From Lysinibacillus_B sp050613145 (GTDB taxonomy: Bacteria; Bacillota; Bacilli; Bacillales_A; Planococcaceae), in the NCBI RefSeq assembly GCF_050613145.1, contig NZ_CP192507.1, positions 3,286,001 through 3,350,000 on the forward strand: a DNA stretch of 64,000 nt, in the 5' to 3' direction. The translations under genes and the position numbers were made by a program. The notes under the pieces are model-generated. The model was not told the origin of the DNA. It searched no databases and saw only the letters and a list, made by a program, of their open reading frames with translations. Positions 1 to 8,560 of the stretch are shown in pieces (within the stretch, counting starts at the first letter, position 1; every line of letters starts with the position of its first letter).

Positions 1-1275
1 GCACCACGGTTAATAACAGTAAACAATATGCTCGTACCTAACTGGACAACTCCCGATATATTTGACCAGCTACAACAAAAAAATCTTGTACTCGAACATG
101 AAAGCTATGTAGCACATCTTACATACTTTAGCCACTATTCGGTGCTCTATACAACGTATTTAATGATGAAAGAGATGCTCTTTCAAAAAAACACTATAAG
201 AGCATTTGACAATGAGTGGATTTTAAGCTCTGGACTCGGTGTTTTAAGTAGCGCAACCGTCGATGCTACCTCTTTATTGCAAACACCTATTTTAATTGTT
301 GCCCGAAATGGACTACGTGCAAAACAATTACTTGAAAAAGGCTCAATTCACCATATTGTATATGATGCTGAAATTGCGCTTCATCATATTCAACAAGCTG
401 TTACATCAAAACAATATATTGCTGTTGTATTGATTGGTGATGTAACAGAACAATATGAACAGCTAGCAAACAGTGGTGCACGTCCTACCCTACTCATTGA
501 CCAAACACCGCTTAACCGCCAGTCTTTCTATACTAACGTGACAGATGAACAAATCCAAAAGATGATACAGGCTATTCAACAATTTATACAACGAGATACA
601 GCCGTAATGGATTTTGGCAATGGTCTTAGCCAACTAATAAAAGCGTATACAAATCAAAAAATCGAAACGACTATGCAACATTTTTTACGTCCTCTTTTGC
701 TTGAAGGAAAAGAGCATATTCACTTCATGTATTTATCCGATGATAAGCAAGAAATTGCATACATTCATAAAGTACTCAATGAAAAAATAGAACAAGCATC
801 ATTAAAGCAATGGCTACAGATTTCTCAGCAACACTGTCAGCACGAGCAATTTTATATACGTGATCTTTGGCTATCAGAAAAAGAAACAATTGCTGTTGCT
901 ATAGCATTAAATCAATTAATAGAGGAACAACATTTATCTGCTCCTCTCGTCATGTCAAAAGGACTGTATAATACATCGACTGCTGTTGCACCTAAATTTG
1001 AAACCGAAAATTTAAAAGATAATAGTGACACAATTGCTGATTGGCTATTTTTGCAAGCATTACTTAGCACAAGTAGCGGTGCTAGCTGGATAACGATTGC
1101 ACAGCATACCCCTACTATGCCAAGTATTCATACATTATCTTCCCTCGTATTAGATGGGCAAATTGAAACCGAAAAAAGAATTCATCGTTTCTTCCACAAT
1201 CAAGCACGTTTCACATTGTTACGACATGCCTATGCAGGCTATTCAAAATCTGTGGCACAAGTAACAACAGATTAG
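1..1275 (+). CDS. Urocanase-like paralog lacking the catalytic Cys (5' end outside window)
   Basis: The reading frame is open from base 1, and the first visible residues (APRLITVNN) align with the APRVLI segment of HutU, so the true start lies upstream; the ATG at 28 is internal. The protein aligns end to end with the other two urocanases in this window but is strongly diverged. The glycine-rich NAD loop (GGMGGMSGAQP in HutU) reads SSGLGVLSSATVD. The active-site RICWL reads RDLWL, so the catalytic Cys is Leu (codon 865-867). The C-terminal GGGVG segment is also lost. It lies 11 nt before an intact-looking paralog, so the two are probably co-transcribed. Known: urocanase is an NAD+-dependent dimer. 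Inferred: a non-catalytic partner or regulatory subunit. It has no frameshift or internal stop, so it is not an obvious pseudogene. Confidence 0.8.
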   Translation, partial: APRLITVNNMLVPNWTTPDIFDQLQQKNLVLEHESYVAHLTYFSHYSVLYTTYLMMKEMLFQKNTIRAFDNEWILSSGLGVLSSATVDATSLLQTPILIVARNGLRAKQLLEKGSIHHIVYDAEIALHHIQQAVTSKQYIAVVLIGDVTEQYEQLANSGARPTLLIDQTPLNRQSFYTNVTDEQIQKMIQAIQQFIQRDTAVMDFGNGLSQLIKAYTNQKIETTMQHFLRPLLLEGKEHIHFMYLSDDKQEIAYIHKVLNEKIEQASLKQWLQISQQHCQHEQFYIRDLWLSEKETIAVAIALNQLIEEQHLSAPLVMSKGLYNTSTAVAPKFETENLKDNSDTIADWLFLQALLSTSSGASWITIAQHTPTMPSIHTLSSLVLDGQIETEKRIHRFFHNQARFTLLRHAYAGYSKSVAQVTTD

Positions 1276-1286
1276 GAGGTGGAGTT

Positions 1287-2924
1287 ATGGAAACCATTCG
1301 CGTACCTATTGGGCAAGAACGACAATGCCAAAATGATGAAATCGAAGGTCTTTATCGGATGTTTTTAAATTGTTTAGATCCACGTGTTGCAGAAAATAGT
1401 CCTGAATTTATCGTTTATGGTGGAGTGGGCAAAGCAACAAAAAATAACGAAACATTTCATGAAACACTACATTATTTAAAAGCTCTACAGCCTGATGAAA
1501 CATTGCTTATTCAATCTGGGCAACCCGTAGCGATTATGCAAACATTTGAAAGTGCTCCGCGCGTGCTCATTACAGCTGCTATGCTTGCTCCGGATACTGC
1601 AAATATGCAACACTTTAATTATTTATGTGATAAAGACTTAACGATGTATGGACAAGCTACGGCAGCATCATGGTCATATATTGGTGTACAAGGCATTTTA
1701 CAAACAACCTTTGAAACATTTCATGAAATCGGGGCACGTTATTTCCAACATTCACTTGCTGGTAAAATTGTTTTAAGCTCTGGACTTGGTGGCATGGGGA
1801 GCGCGCAACCTATTTCTGTTACGATGAATGGCGGAGTTTCAATTATTGTCGAAATAGATGAAAACAAAATTAACCGCGGCTTATTAAATAACTACTGTGA
1901 TGTAAAGGTGGATAATTTAAAAGAAGCAATCACCTTAGCAAAAGAAGCTGCTCATCAAAAAATGCCTTATGCCATTGCGCTAGTCGGCAATGCGATTGAT
2001 GTCTATAAGGAATGCTTGGACTTAGGTTTTGTTCCTAATATTGTCACGGACCAAACAGCAACTCATGATTTATTAAATGGGTTGATTCCACAAGGCTTGT
2101 CATTTGAGCAAGCTACGTATTTACGAACAAAAAAACCAAAAGAGTACCTCAAGTTCGCTAAACGCTCCGTTGTTGAACAAGTCAAATCAATGTTGCAATT
2201 TCAAGAAAAAGGTGCAATTGTTTTTGACTACGGGAATAATATTCGAGCAGAAGCTTTTAGTAATGGATTGATGGAAGCCTTTTCTTTTCCGGTTTTCACA
2301 AAAGAATATATTCGACCATTTTATTTTGAAGGGCGTGGTCCTTGCCGCTGGATTGCTTTATCAGGCAACCCCAATGATATTTATATTATTGATAATATTT
2401 TGCTTAATCGCTTCTCAAACAACGATCGGTTAACACGTTGGATTCAATATGCCCAAGAAAAGCTAAGTTTTCATGGTTTACCTGCTCGAACTTGTTGGTT
2501 AAACTACGAGGAACGTATTTTAGTAGGAGAAATTTTACATGAGCTCGTCAAAAATAACATTTTATCAGGCCCTATTGTGATGACACGGGACCATTCTGAG
2601 GGAAGTACAATTGCTGCTCCTCACCGTGAAACAGAAAGCATGCTAGATGGTAGTGATATGATAGCAGATTGGCCAATTTTAACAGCCTTATTAAACACAA
2701 GCTGTGGTGCCTCTTTAGTTTCGATACAACATGGTGCTGGTGTCGGAATTGGCAAGTCTATTCATACGGGAATGTCTGTTGTCATAGATGGTACAGATAA
2801 CTCCCATCAAAAGCTTACAAAAGTTCTTGAAATTGACCCTGCCATGAATATTATTCGTCATGCAGATGCTCAGTATGAAAAAGCACAGCAAATGCTTGAG
2901 AAACTAAAAAAATACAAATTTTAA
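1287..2924 (+). CDS. Urocanate hydratase paralog with active-site Cys but altered pocket
   Basis: 545 residues, the full urocanase length. It follows the diverged paralog by 11 nt behind an excellent AGGAGGTGGAG ribosome site. The NAD loop is kept (SSGLGGMGSAQP), as is the catalytic Cys (about residue 403, in ARTCWLNY). Conserved positions differ from the canonical HutU in this window: FGRDHLDSGSVAS becomes MTRDHSEGSTIAA, and SIHHGGGVGMGYSQH becomes SIQHGAGVGIGKSIH. Urocanase hydrates urocanate to imidazolone propionate. The pocket changes suggest a related substrate, such as a methylated or thiolated urocanate, but that is inference. It is probably in an operon with the AraC-type gene 18 nt downstream. 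Confidence 0.85.
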   Translation: METIRVPIGQERQCQNDEIEGLYRMFLNCLDPRVAENSPEFIVYGGVGKATKNNETFHETLHYLKALQPDETLLIQSGQPVAIMQTFESAPRVLITAAMLAPDTANMQHFNYLCDKDLTMYGQATAASWSYIGVQGILQTTFETFHEIGARYFQHSLAGKIVLSSGLGGMGSAQPISVTMNGGVSIIVEIDENKINRGLLNNYCDVKVDNLKEAITLAKEAAHQKMPYAIALVGNAIDVYKECLDLGFVPNIVTDQTATHDLLNGLIPQGLSFEQATYLRTKKPKEYLKFAKRSVVEQVKSMLQFQEKGAIVFDYGNNIRAEAFSNGLMEAFSFPVFTKEYIRPFYFEGRGPCRWIALSGNPNDIYIIDNILLNRFSNNDRLTRWIQYAQEKLSFHGLPARTCWLNYEERILVGEILHELVKNNILSGPIVMTRDHSEGSTIAAPHRETESMLDGSDMIADWPILTALLNTSCGASLVSIQHGAGVGIGKSIHTGMSVVIDGTDNSHQKLTKVLEIDPAMNIIRHADAQYEKAQQMLEKLKKYKF

Positions 2925-2942
2925 TATGTGTGAGGTGGTTTA

Positions 2943-4520
2943 ATGGTCAAGCAGATTATTGTCGTCGCAAATGCAGATGTACGAAAAGATATTCATTTCC
3001 CAAATCTTTGCTACATTCGACAAGAGTATATCACCTTTGATGATTTTTTTTCCACTTCATCCAGAGAGGGTATCTTTATCATAGACATGCGTGATATGGA
3101 TGACCCACTATTTTCTCTACCCGCTCAAGATAATATATATATCGCGTTTGATGATGTGATTTCTTTAACAAAATATCGGCAATTGATGCACCTTGGCTTT
3201 CGTGAGGCTTTTGAAATGCACGAAATGTCACTACTGCACCAATATATCGAAACAATTGTGCATGATTCTTTCCAACAATTAAATAAACCATCTATTCGTT
3301 TAGATGAACAACATATCGCCTATATGAAATTTAGCCTGGCGTATGATCTCATATACGGTAATATCAAAAACATTAAGAGTATTTGGGATCGTTATAGTTT
3401 AACGGGGAGTATGCAACTTCCTAATATTGTACTCCTTGTACATATTGATGATTTCGCTAAAATGGTCGAACGTAAAAGTGAACAATGGGAATACACCATT
3501 CGTAAACATATAATGGATACTATTGATCAATTTTTTACAGCACAAAAATTAGAAACTATTACCGTCACAACAGGGGCAGATAAAATTGCTATTTTATACT
3601 CCGCCAATGTACAAGCATATGAATACGAATACTTTGTTGAAATGAAGGAACTTGCAACAAAGCTACGCCAATATGTTTTTGATCAAACACAGTATTCCTT
3701 AACGATTGGTATTAGTAATTATTATAGTGATGTACGTAACTTACATATGGCCTATGAAGAAGCCTTTTTAGCCCAAGAACAAAAATTTTACGAAGGGAAA
3801 CAAAGTATCGTCCATATTAGCGAGATTCAACAAACTTATAGTACTTCCAAGTTAATTTTTGACTTAGATGTCTCCATTCTTTGCAATAAATTAATTATTG
3901 GTGATATAGAAGGCATTCAAGATGAGTACAGCATACTCGAAAAAAAGCTATTTACGAAATCCACTATACAACCAAATTTATTTAAGATTGTTATTTCTAA
4001 TATTGTAGTGACCCTATGTCGTGCCACGATGGAAGGCGGTGTGGATTCTTTAGAAATAATCAAGCTATACAATGAAATCGAAAAAGAATTACCAAAGCTC
4101 GAAAATATTGCTGAAATTCAACAATGGATGAGGCAAATCATTCACTTTTTAATACAAGCGCTCTCGAAAGCGCATAGCTCTAAAACATCCGGTTCGATCA
4201 ATCGTGCCATTCAATTTATCGAAAAAAACTATTGCCATGGCATTACGTTAGAAGAAGTAGCTGAAACCGTTCAACTAACGCCGAACTATTTTAGCAACGC
4301 ATTTAAAAAAGTAACGAAGCATTCTTTTATCGAGTACATTACTAATTTACGCATTCAGCGCGCTAAAGAGCTACTACTTAAATTGAATCTATCTATTTCC
4401 GACGTTAGCAATCAAATCGGATACTATGATTCTCGTTATTTTAGTCGTGTATTTAAAAATATAGTTGGTAAAACCCCTTCTCAGTACCGCAATATGATGC
4501 TAAAAAATGAAAAAGTATAA
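2943..4520 (+). CDS. AraC/YesN-type transcriptional regulator of the urocanase-paralog operon
   Basis: 525 residues. The N-terminal ~110 residues resemble a worn receiver-like fold. The central part carries the GGDEF-like segment common in YesN-type AraC proteins (LTIGISNYYSDVRNLHMAY). The last ~100 residues are a complete double helix-turn-helix AraC domain (ITLEEVAETVQLTPNYFSN, then ISDVSNQIGYYDSRYFSRVF). GAGGTG precedes the ATG. It lies 18 nt after the urocanase paralog, so it probably regulates its own operon. A second AraC-type protein of similar size and architecture sits divergently beside the canonical hutU, which suggests both urocanase loci came from one regulator-enzyme module. The effector is unknown. 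Confidence 0.85.
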   Translation: MVKQIIVVANADVRKDIHFPNLCYIRQEYITFDDFFSTSSREGIFIIDMRDMDDPLFSLPAQDNIYIAFDDVISLTKYRQLMHLGFREAFEMHEMSLLHQYIETIVHDSFQQLNKPSIRLDEQHIAYMKFSLAYDLIYGNIKNIKSIWDRYSLTGSMQLPNIVLLVHIDDFAKMVERKSEQWEYTIRKHIMDTIDQFFTAQKLETITVTTGADKIAILYSANVQAYEYEYFVEMKELATKLRQYVFDQTQYSLTIGISNYYSDVRNLHMAYEEAFLAQEQKFYEGKQSIVHISEIQQTYSTSKLIFDLDVSILCNKLIIGDIEGIQDEYSILEKKLFTKSTIQPNLFKIVISNIVVTLCRATMEGGVDSLEIIKLYNEIEKELPKLENIAEIQQWMRQIIHFLIQALSKAHSSKTSGSINRAIQFIEKNYCHGITLEEVAETVQLTPNYFSNAFKKVTKHSFIEYITNLRIQRAKELLLKLNLSISDVSNQIGYYDSRYFSRVFKNIVGKTPSQYRNMMLKNEKV

Positions 4521-4599
4521 CAAAACAGCACGCACATTAGTAAACTTCTACCGATGTGCGTGCTTCTTTATAAACTATTCGTAATGAGCACATTACAAA

Positions 4600-4921
4600 A
4601 CATATATTACCATTCGAATAACCGTTGCTTTCCGCTACGGCACTCGCTTTCCACGGGCGAGATCAAGCCTCCTCGTCGCTCATCCTTCGGTGCTCCTGTC
4701 GCTACGCTTTCGTCGCAAATAAATTTCCTGCGGGGTCTTGAGGCCAACATGATGTTGGTCACGAAGACGTTGTCACAGGACGTGGCGACTTTAGCCTTTG
4801 CTCTTTCTCCCGTAGGAGTCTCGCCGATTCCGCTTCAATCAACTGGCAAGTCATTTTTGAGCATGTTTCTACTAAAAAACTCGCTTCTATACAGGAAATA
4901 TTTTGATAATCAACACACCTG
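4600..4921 (+). repeat. Dispersed GC-rich intergenic element, copy A
   Basis: About 300 bp, much richer in GC than its surroundings. Shared blocks include ACGGGCGAGATCAAGCCTCC, CGCTACGCTTTCGTCGCAAA, CCTGCGGGGTCTT, CCCGTAGGAGTCTCGCCGAT and a tail ending AATCAACACACCTG. The tail from about 4808 to 4921 recurs nearly base for base at 38110-38221. The head recurs inverted at about 6700-6900. Reading frames through it are by-products of the repeat and not genes. No transposase is present, so this is a non-autonomous MITE/REP-like element. Confidence 0.75.
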
Positions 4922-4991
4922 AAAAAATGTAAGTCATCCTATTCAATGTATTGTATTTAATTTAAAATCTCATAATTAAATGGAAAGAAAG

Positions 4992-5025
4992 ATCCCTGCT
5001 TTCAATATCAAAGTAGGGATTTTTG
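4992..5025 (+). terminator. Rho-independent terminator
   Basis: ATCCCTGCTTT pairs with AAAGTAGGGAT around a 7-nt loop, followed by a T run. It may be the original terminator of the AraC gene ending at 4520, with repeat copy A inserted between. Confidence 0.6.
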
Positions 5026-5264
5026 GCGTTTTAATAGATTTAGGGAGTGCGAAATTAAATGTAGAAATCGATGTTTAACTCTAATCAAGTTGATATCTCT
5101 GTTAAGCCAAATAAGGAAACTCCCCGATTTATTTACGATAAGCTCGTCTTTCAGCATTGTATCATATAGAAATTTTTGTTACTTTACAAAAGATTTATAC
5201 TACCTATATTTCAATTGAATATAAATTTTCATTATAGTGATGAACAATCAATATATTATTGTTC

Positions 5265-5669
5265 TTAATCAATGTAAATATCTGTCTCAAACCGTGCTCC
5301 AATTGCGTTAACAAAAGACATAAACCTTTCATTTAAAGTAAATCCTCTATTGTGTTCACTGGTATATTCAATAACAGCTACTAACTTACATCTTAAATCA
5401 TATTTTTCCTTGTAAATATTAATGATTTCTGTTTTCTCTACTAGCTGATCTATTAACCAATTAAGTTGTATCTCAGGATATTCTGTCACTGTCAATTCTT
5501 CCGTACCATATGCCCATGATGTATCTTGCGCTATAGGGAGCTCTTTATCGGGGAGAACGCTTTTTCCTTTTTTGGTAGTATGGTTTGGTAAAATTCCTAT
5601 ATCTTTTGTGAACTCTTCTACAGGGAATTCATCACCATATAGGGCAAAATAAACTCTAATTTTTTCCAA
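5265..5669 (-). CDS. DUF4279 domain protein
   Basis: 134 residues with a TTG start (5669) behind GGAG at suitable spacing. The sequence (opening RVYFALYGDEFPVEE, then GILPNHTTKKG and a SWAYGTEE segment) fits the DUF4279 family, small proteins often found near toxin/immunity loci in Firmicutes. It stands alone between repeat copies, on the opposite strand to a decayed secreted-peptide gene that starts about 95 bp away. No catalytic motif is visible. An immunity or accessory role is only suggested by the family and the neighbour. Confidence 0.7.
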   Translation of the reverse strand: MEKIRVYFALYGDEFPVEEFTKDIGILPNHTTKKGKSVLPDKELPIAQDTSWAYGTEELTVTEYPEIQLNWLIDQLVEKTEIINIYKEKYDLRCKLVAVIEYTSEHNRGFTLNERFMSFVNAIGARFETDIYID

Positions 5670-5762
5670 ATTGAAATCTCCATTCTATAAACGGTTGTTT
5701 TTTAAATCTCCCGGTTCATAATATTAAATGTATTCTGTAAAATAAATACGAGGAGGGATTAC

Positions 5763-6183
5763 ATGAAAAAAAAGTATTCAACTCTTCTCTTGCCATGGTA
5801 GCATCTTTAAGTTTACCTTTTTATTCGCGAACAGTAGGCCATGTTGCAAATATTGAAACAGCTACTGTTGAAAAACCATCTATTTAAACGGAAACGCTGA
5901 TAGAGGGTGAGCCGTCAACAGAAATTACGCCATTTTACAGCGATTATCACTATGAAAAATTTGAAGTAGGTGGATTAGGGCTTCAGTGAATCACTAGTAA
6001 TGCTATAGCAAACAAATTCGCTAAATCAGTGGGGTATGTGAATGCGCATGCTTATAAAAGAGCTTGTTTAGGAATAATACTCCAATCGCTCGTTACGATA
6101 TTTATTATGCTAAAAATAACGGTAAACGTATTTTGAATAACCTTAACCGTGGGGTTATGACAGGCGACGTATACAGAAGATAG
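5763..6183 (+). pseudogene. Decayed small secreted-protein gene
   Basis: AGGAGGG lies 4 nt before an ATG that opens a signal-peptide-like start. The run of eight A's after the ATG throws the frame off. Restoring one A gives a plausible leader (MKKKVFNSSLAMVASLSL), then in-frame stops near 5885 and 5987 and a further shift, ending in a tail with YDIYYAKNNGKRIL and a stop at 6183. This looks like a gene for a small exported protein with multiple lesions. The family was not recognised. Bacteriocin-like or small-toxin-like is a guess based on size, leader and the DUF4279 neighbour. Confidence 0.5.
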
Positions 6184-6252
6184 ATAACTTCAAAGGCTTA
6201 CCTATCACTATAATAAAACTTAGATTTTCAAACGGCTTTATTGTTATATTTC

Positions 6253-6281
6253 TAACCCCACGCTAAATTAGAATGGGGTTA
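6253..6281 (+). terminator. Hairpin after the decayed gene
   Basis: TAACCCCA pairs with TGGGGTTA across a 13-nt loop. The T run is weak (GCTTGTTT), so termination is plausible rather than certain. Confidence 0.4.
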
Positions 6282-6329
6282 TGCTTGTTTGAGCTTTTAA
6301 AATCAAATAACTTTATTGTCATTCCACAT

Positions 6330-6560
6330 CTTTATAAACTACTCGTAATGAGCAAAAATACACCCTAAAAATACCAATTAAATAGTAAAAGATATTAAAT
6401 GAAAGCGCAATGGCAGCCTCCGAGCTTTACCACAGCCTACACAGGAGCTAAAACAGGCGCGGCCTGTTTGGATCTCCTGCTCCTGACACTACGCTTTCGT
6501 CGCAAAGAAAATCTTGGCTCCTGTGTCTATGGCGCGCTACGGTAAAAGTGAATACTTCTC
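6330..6560. repeat. Dispersed GC-rich element, variant copy
   Basis: The segment begins with the same CTCGTAATGAGCA flank seen beside copy A (TTCGTAATGAGCA). It carries nested inverted arms (CACAGGAGC with GCTCCTGTG; AACAGG with CCTGTT) and the shared block CTACGCTTTCGTCGCAAA. No coding potential was seen. It is a diverged member of the repeat family at 4600 and 38009. Confidence 0.55.
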
Positions 6561-6694
6561 AATATGCTAGAAAAACATTTCTCTTCTCTAAAAAACTATT
6601 TTCTTTCCATTTGCAAATATAATTGCCCAGCCTCTATCGTAATGAAGGAAATTTTTCTTTATTTTTATCAACCGATTACTGTATTCAACAATAG

Positions 6695-6948
6695 TTGCTT
6701 GTAGCGGAGGCACGAGAGTGTAGCTGACGGCATGCGCCTTTCGCTACAGAGCAAAGCTTCCTACGGGAAAGCGAGACAAGCAAGACCCCGCAGGAAATTT
6801 ATTTGCGACGAAAGCGTAGCGACAGGAGCACCGAAGCATGAGCGACGAGGAGGCTTGATGCTCGCCCGTGGAAAGCGAGTGCCGGAGCGGAAAGCAACGG
6901 TTACCAAAATGGTAATATATGTTTCAATATTTGCTCATTTCGAGTAAA
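6695..6948 (-). repeat. Dispersed GC-rich element, inverted copy B
   Basis: Reverse-complement of the head of copy A: ACCCCGCAGGAAATTTATTT, GCGACGAAAGCGTAGCGACA, GACGAGGAGGCTTGATGCTC, GCGGAAAGCAACGGTTA. Even the flank (TGCTCATTTCGAGTA) is the inverse of copy A's. Copies A and B form a long inverted repeat around 4.9-6.7 kb. The short frame through it is a by-product. Confidence 0.7.
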
Positions 6949-8391
6949 CTATTTCCCTTTATGCTGATGGCGATATTTTAATGGTGTATCACTAAAATAT
7001 TGTTTAAACACTTTAATAAAATAATTAACGTCTTCAAATCCGCATGATGTAGCAATTTCTGATACAGGCATATCCGTTGTCAACAGTAGCTTACTTGCCT
7101 GCTGAATCCGATAATTGGATAAATATTTCTTCAAATGTAGCCCCTGCTTTTTCGTAAAAAGTGAGCTTAAATAATTGGCGTTAATGCCAATATCACGTGC
7201 AATTTGCTGTAAGCTCATCGATGAATCCGCATACTGTTGCTCAATATAGGCAATCGCTTGCTCCGTATAATCGGCTTGTCTGGATACATGAATCGACTGC
7301 ACTTTTTGTAATAGCGATTGTAAAAACAATATAATTTCCTGTAAAATCACATGCAGAATTGGCTCATCCAAAATAATATGAAATAAATTACGATATCGTT
7401 TTTCCAAGTGCGAATCTAATTGCAAATGATATTTCATCATAAAACGACGAATTTGTGCGAGCACACTCGTTAGATGAATACGTACCTCTTCATGATAATA
7501 ATGCTGCTGGCGCAACTGAAGTAAGGATGTTTTTAACATCGCCATATCTCCATTTTCCAAGCTATGTATCCACAATTGCTGTTGCTCTGGTGTGAGTAAT
7601 GGGTCAAACGTATCGTATTTGATCGGGTCAGACGTAAAAAACACTTGCTCATATCCTTTATAAAAACGATGTGACAAATTTGCGATTACTTTACGATACA
7701 TCGCATTAACCGTAGTAGGTTCCTCATCATAAAAACAAATATTAATCACTTCACCTTGCTGTTCTTTCCATTCATTGATTAATAAGCGCCCTACCTTAAA
7801 CATTTCTTTTGGAGATAAGGAATCGACAAAACAAATCATTCGTTTATTCAAAGGATACACATCAATCTTTTGAAAAATCGTTAATGACCTTAACCACTTA
7901 GCCAACTCCCCCATCACCCCTACATTTTTCGGTTCAATCGTTAAAAATGTTTCGTACACAACCCCCCCGTCTTCACGGTAAAAAATCTCATCATAAACAT
8001 TTTTCCGTTGCAAAGCTATAGCTTGCACTGGCTCCTGTTTAGCTAATGGCAGAGACAGTATCGTTTTCTTTAAATCCTCTAGTGGAATGGGTTTAACAAA
8101 TAATTTTTTACTTTGAATTTCAATCGCTGTCGCCGCATACTGAAACATCGGCTGCATCGTCGTTGAAATAATATGCATATGAGGATAATTTTGAAGAAAT
8201 AATTTTAATGTCATGTTAACGAATGCGATATCAATAATTAGTAACTGCGGTTGTTCTTCTTCGATAAAGCGCACTACCTGCTCCATGTTTGTTGCCTTTT
8301 TAATATATAAACGATGTGGAATGTACGCCTTTAAAAACCATTCAATCCCTTTTGCCTCTTCTATATCTGATTCTGTTATGACAATCCGCAT
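6949..8391 (-). CDS. AraC/YesN-type regulator divergent from hutU
   Basis: I chose the ATG at 8391 (MRIVITESD) because GGGGTG lies 7 nt upstream and the receiver-like fold starts there; the frame stays open to 8445. 480 residues. The N-terminal ~115 residues resemble a response-regulator receiver (PQLLIIDIAF in the phospho-Asp position, then FVKPI). The middle is helical and unassigned. The last ~100 residues are an AraC double helix-turn-helix (SLQQIARDIGINANYLSSLF, then VSEIATSCGFEDVNYFIKVF). It is divergent from hutU across 169 bp, so it is the likely local regulator of hutUI. This replaces the HutP antiterminator arrangement known from B. subtilis. No partner kinase gene is adjacent. Confidence 0.85.
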   Translation of the reverse strand: MRIVITESDIEEAKGIEWFLKAYIPHRLYIKKATNMEQVVRFIEEEQPQLLIIDIAFVNMTLKLFLQNYPHMHIISTTMQPMFQYAATAIEIQSKKLFVKPIPLEDLKKTILSLPLAKQEPVQAIALQRKNVYDEIFYREDGGVVYETFLTIEPKNVGVMGELAKWLRSLTIFQKIDVYPLNKRMICFVDSLSPKEMFKVGRLLINEWKEQQGEVINICFYDEEPTTVNAMYRKVIANLSHRFYKGYEQVFFTSDPIKYDTFDPLLTPEQQQLWIHSLENGDMAMLKTSLLQLRQQHYYHEEVRIHLTSVLAQIRRFMMKYHLQLDSHLEKRYRNLFHIILDEPILHVILQEIILFLQSLLQKVQSIHVSRQADYTEQAIAYIEQQYADSSMSLQQIARDIGINANYLSSLFTKKQGLHLKKYLSNYRIQQASKLLLTTDMPVSEIATSCGFEDVNYFIKVFKQYFSDTPLKYRHQHKGK

Positions 8392-8560
8392 CCCTTTCAC
8401 CCCTAAAAATTTTTCTATTTTTAAAAAAAATCCTATTTCAAACAAAATATAGTTCTTATATATAAATATTTTACTATAAAATATGTGATCGTTCTATTTA
8501 TTTAGATTTTTCTGAAACATAAAATAAGAGTAAGCTTTAAACAAAGGGAGAGATGGACAA

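Noticed and set aside
4554..4922. 122-codon frame on the plus strand
   Set aside because: It lies wholly within dispersed repeat copy A, has no ribosome site and matches nothing but the repeat.
6732..6947. 71-codon plus-strand frame
   Set aside because: By-product of inverted repeat copy B.
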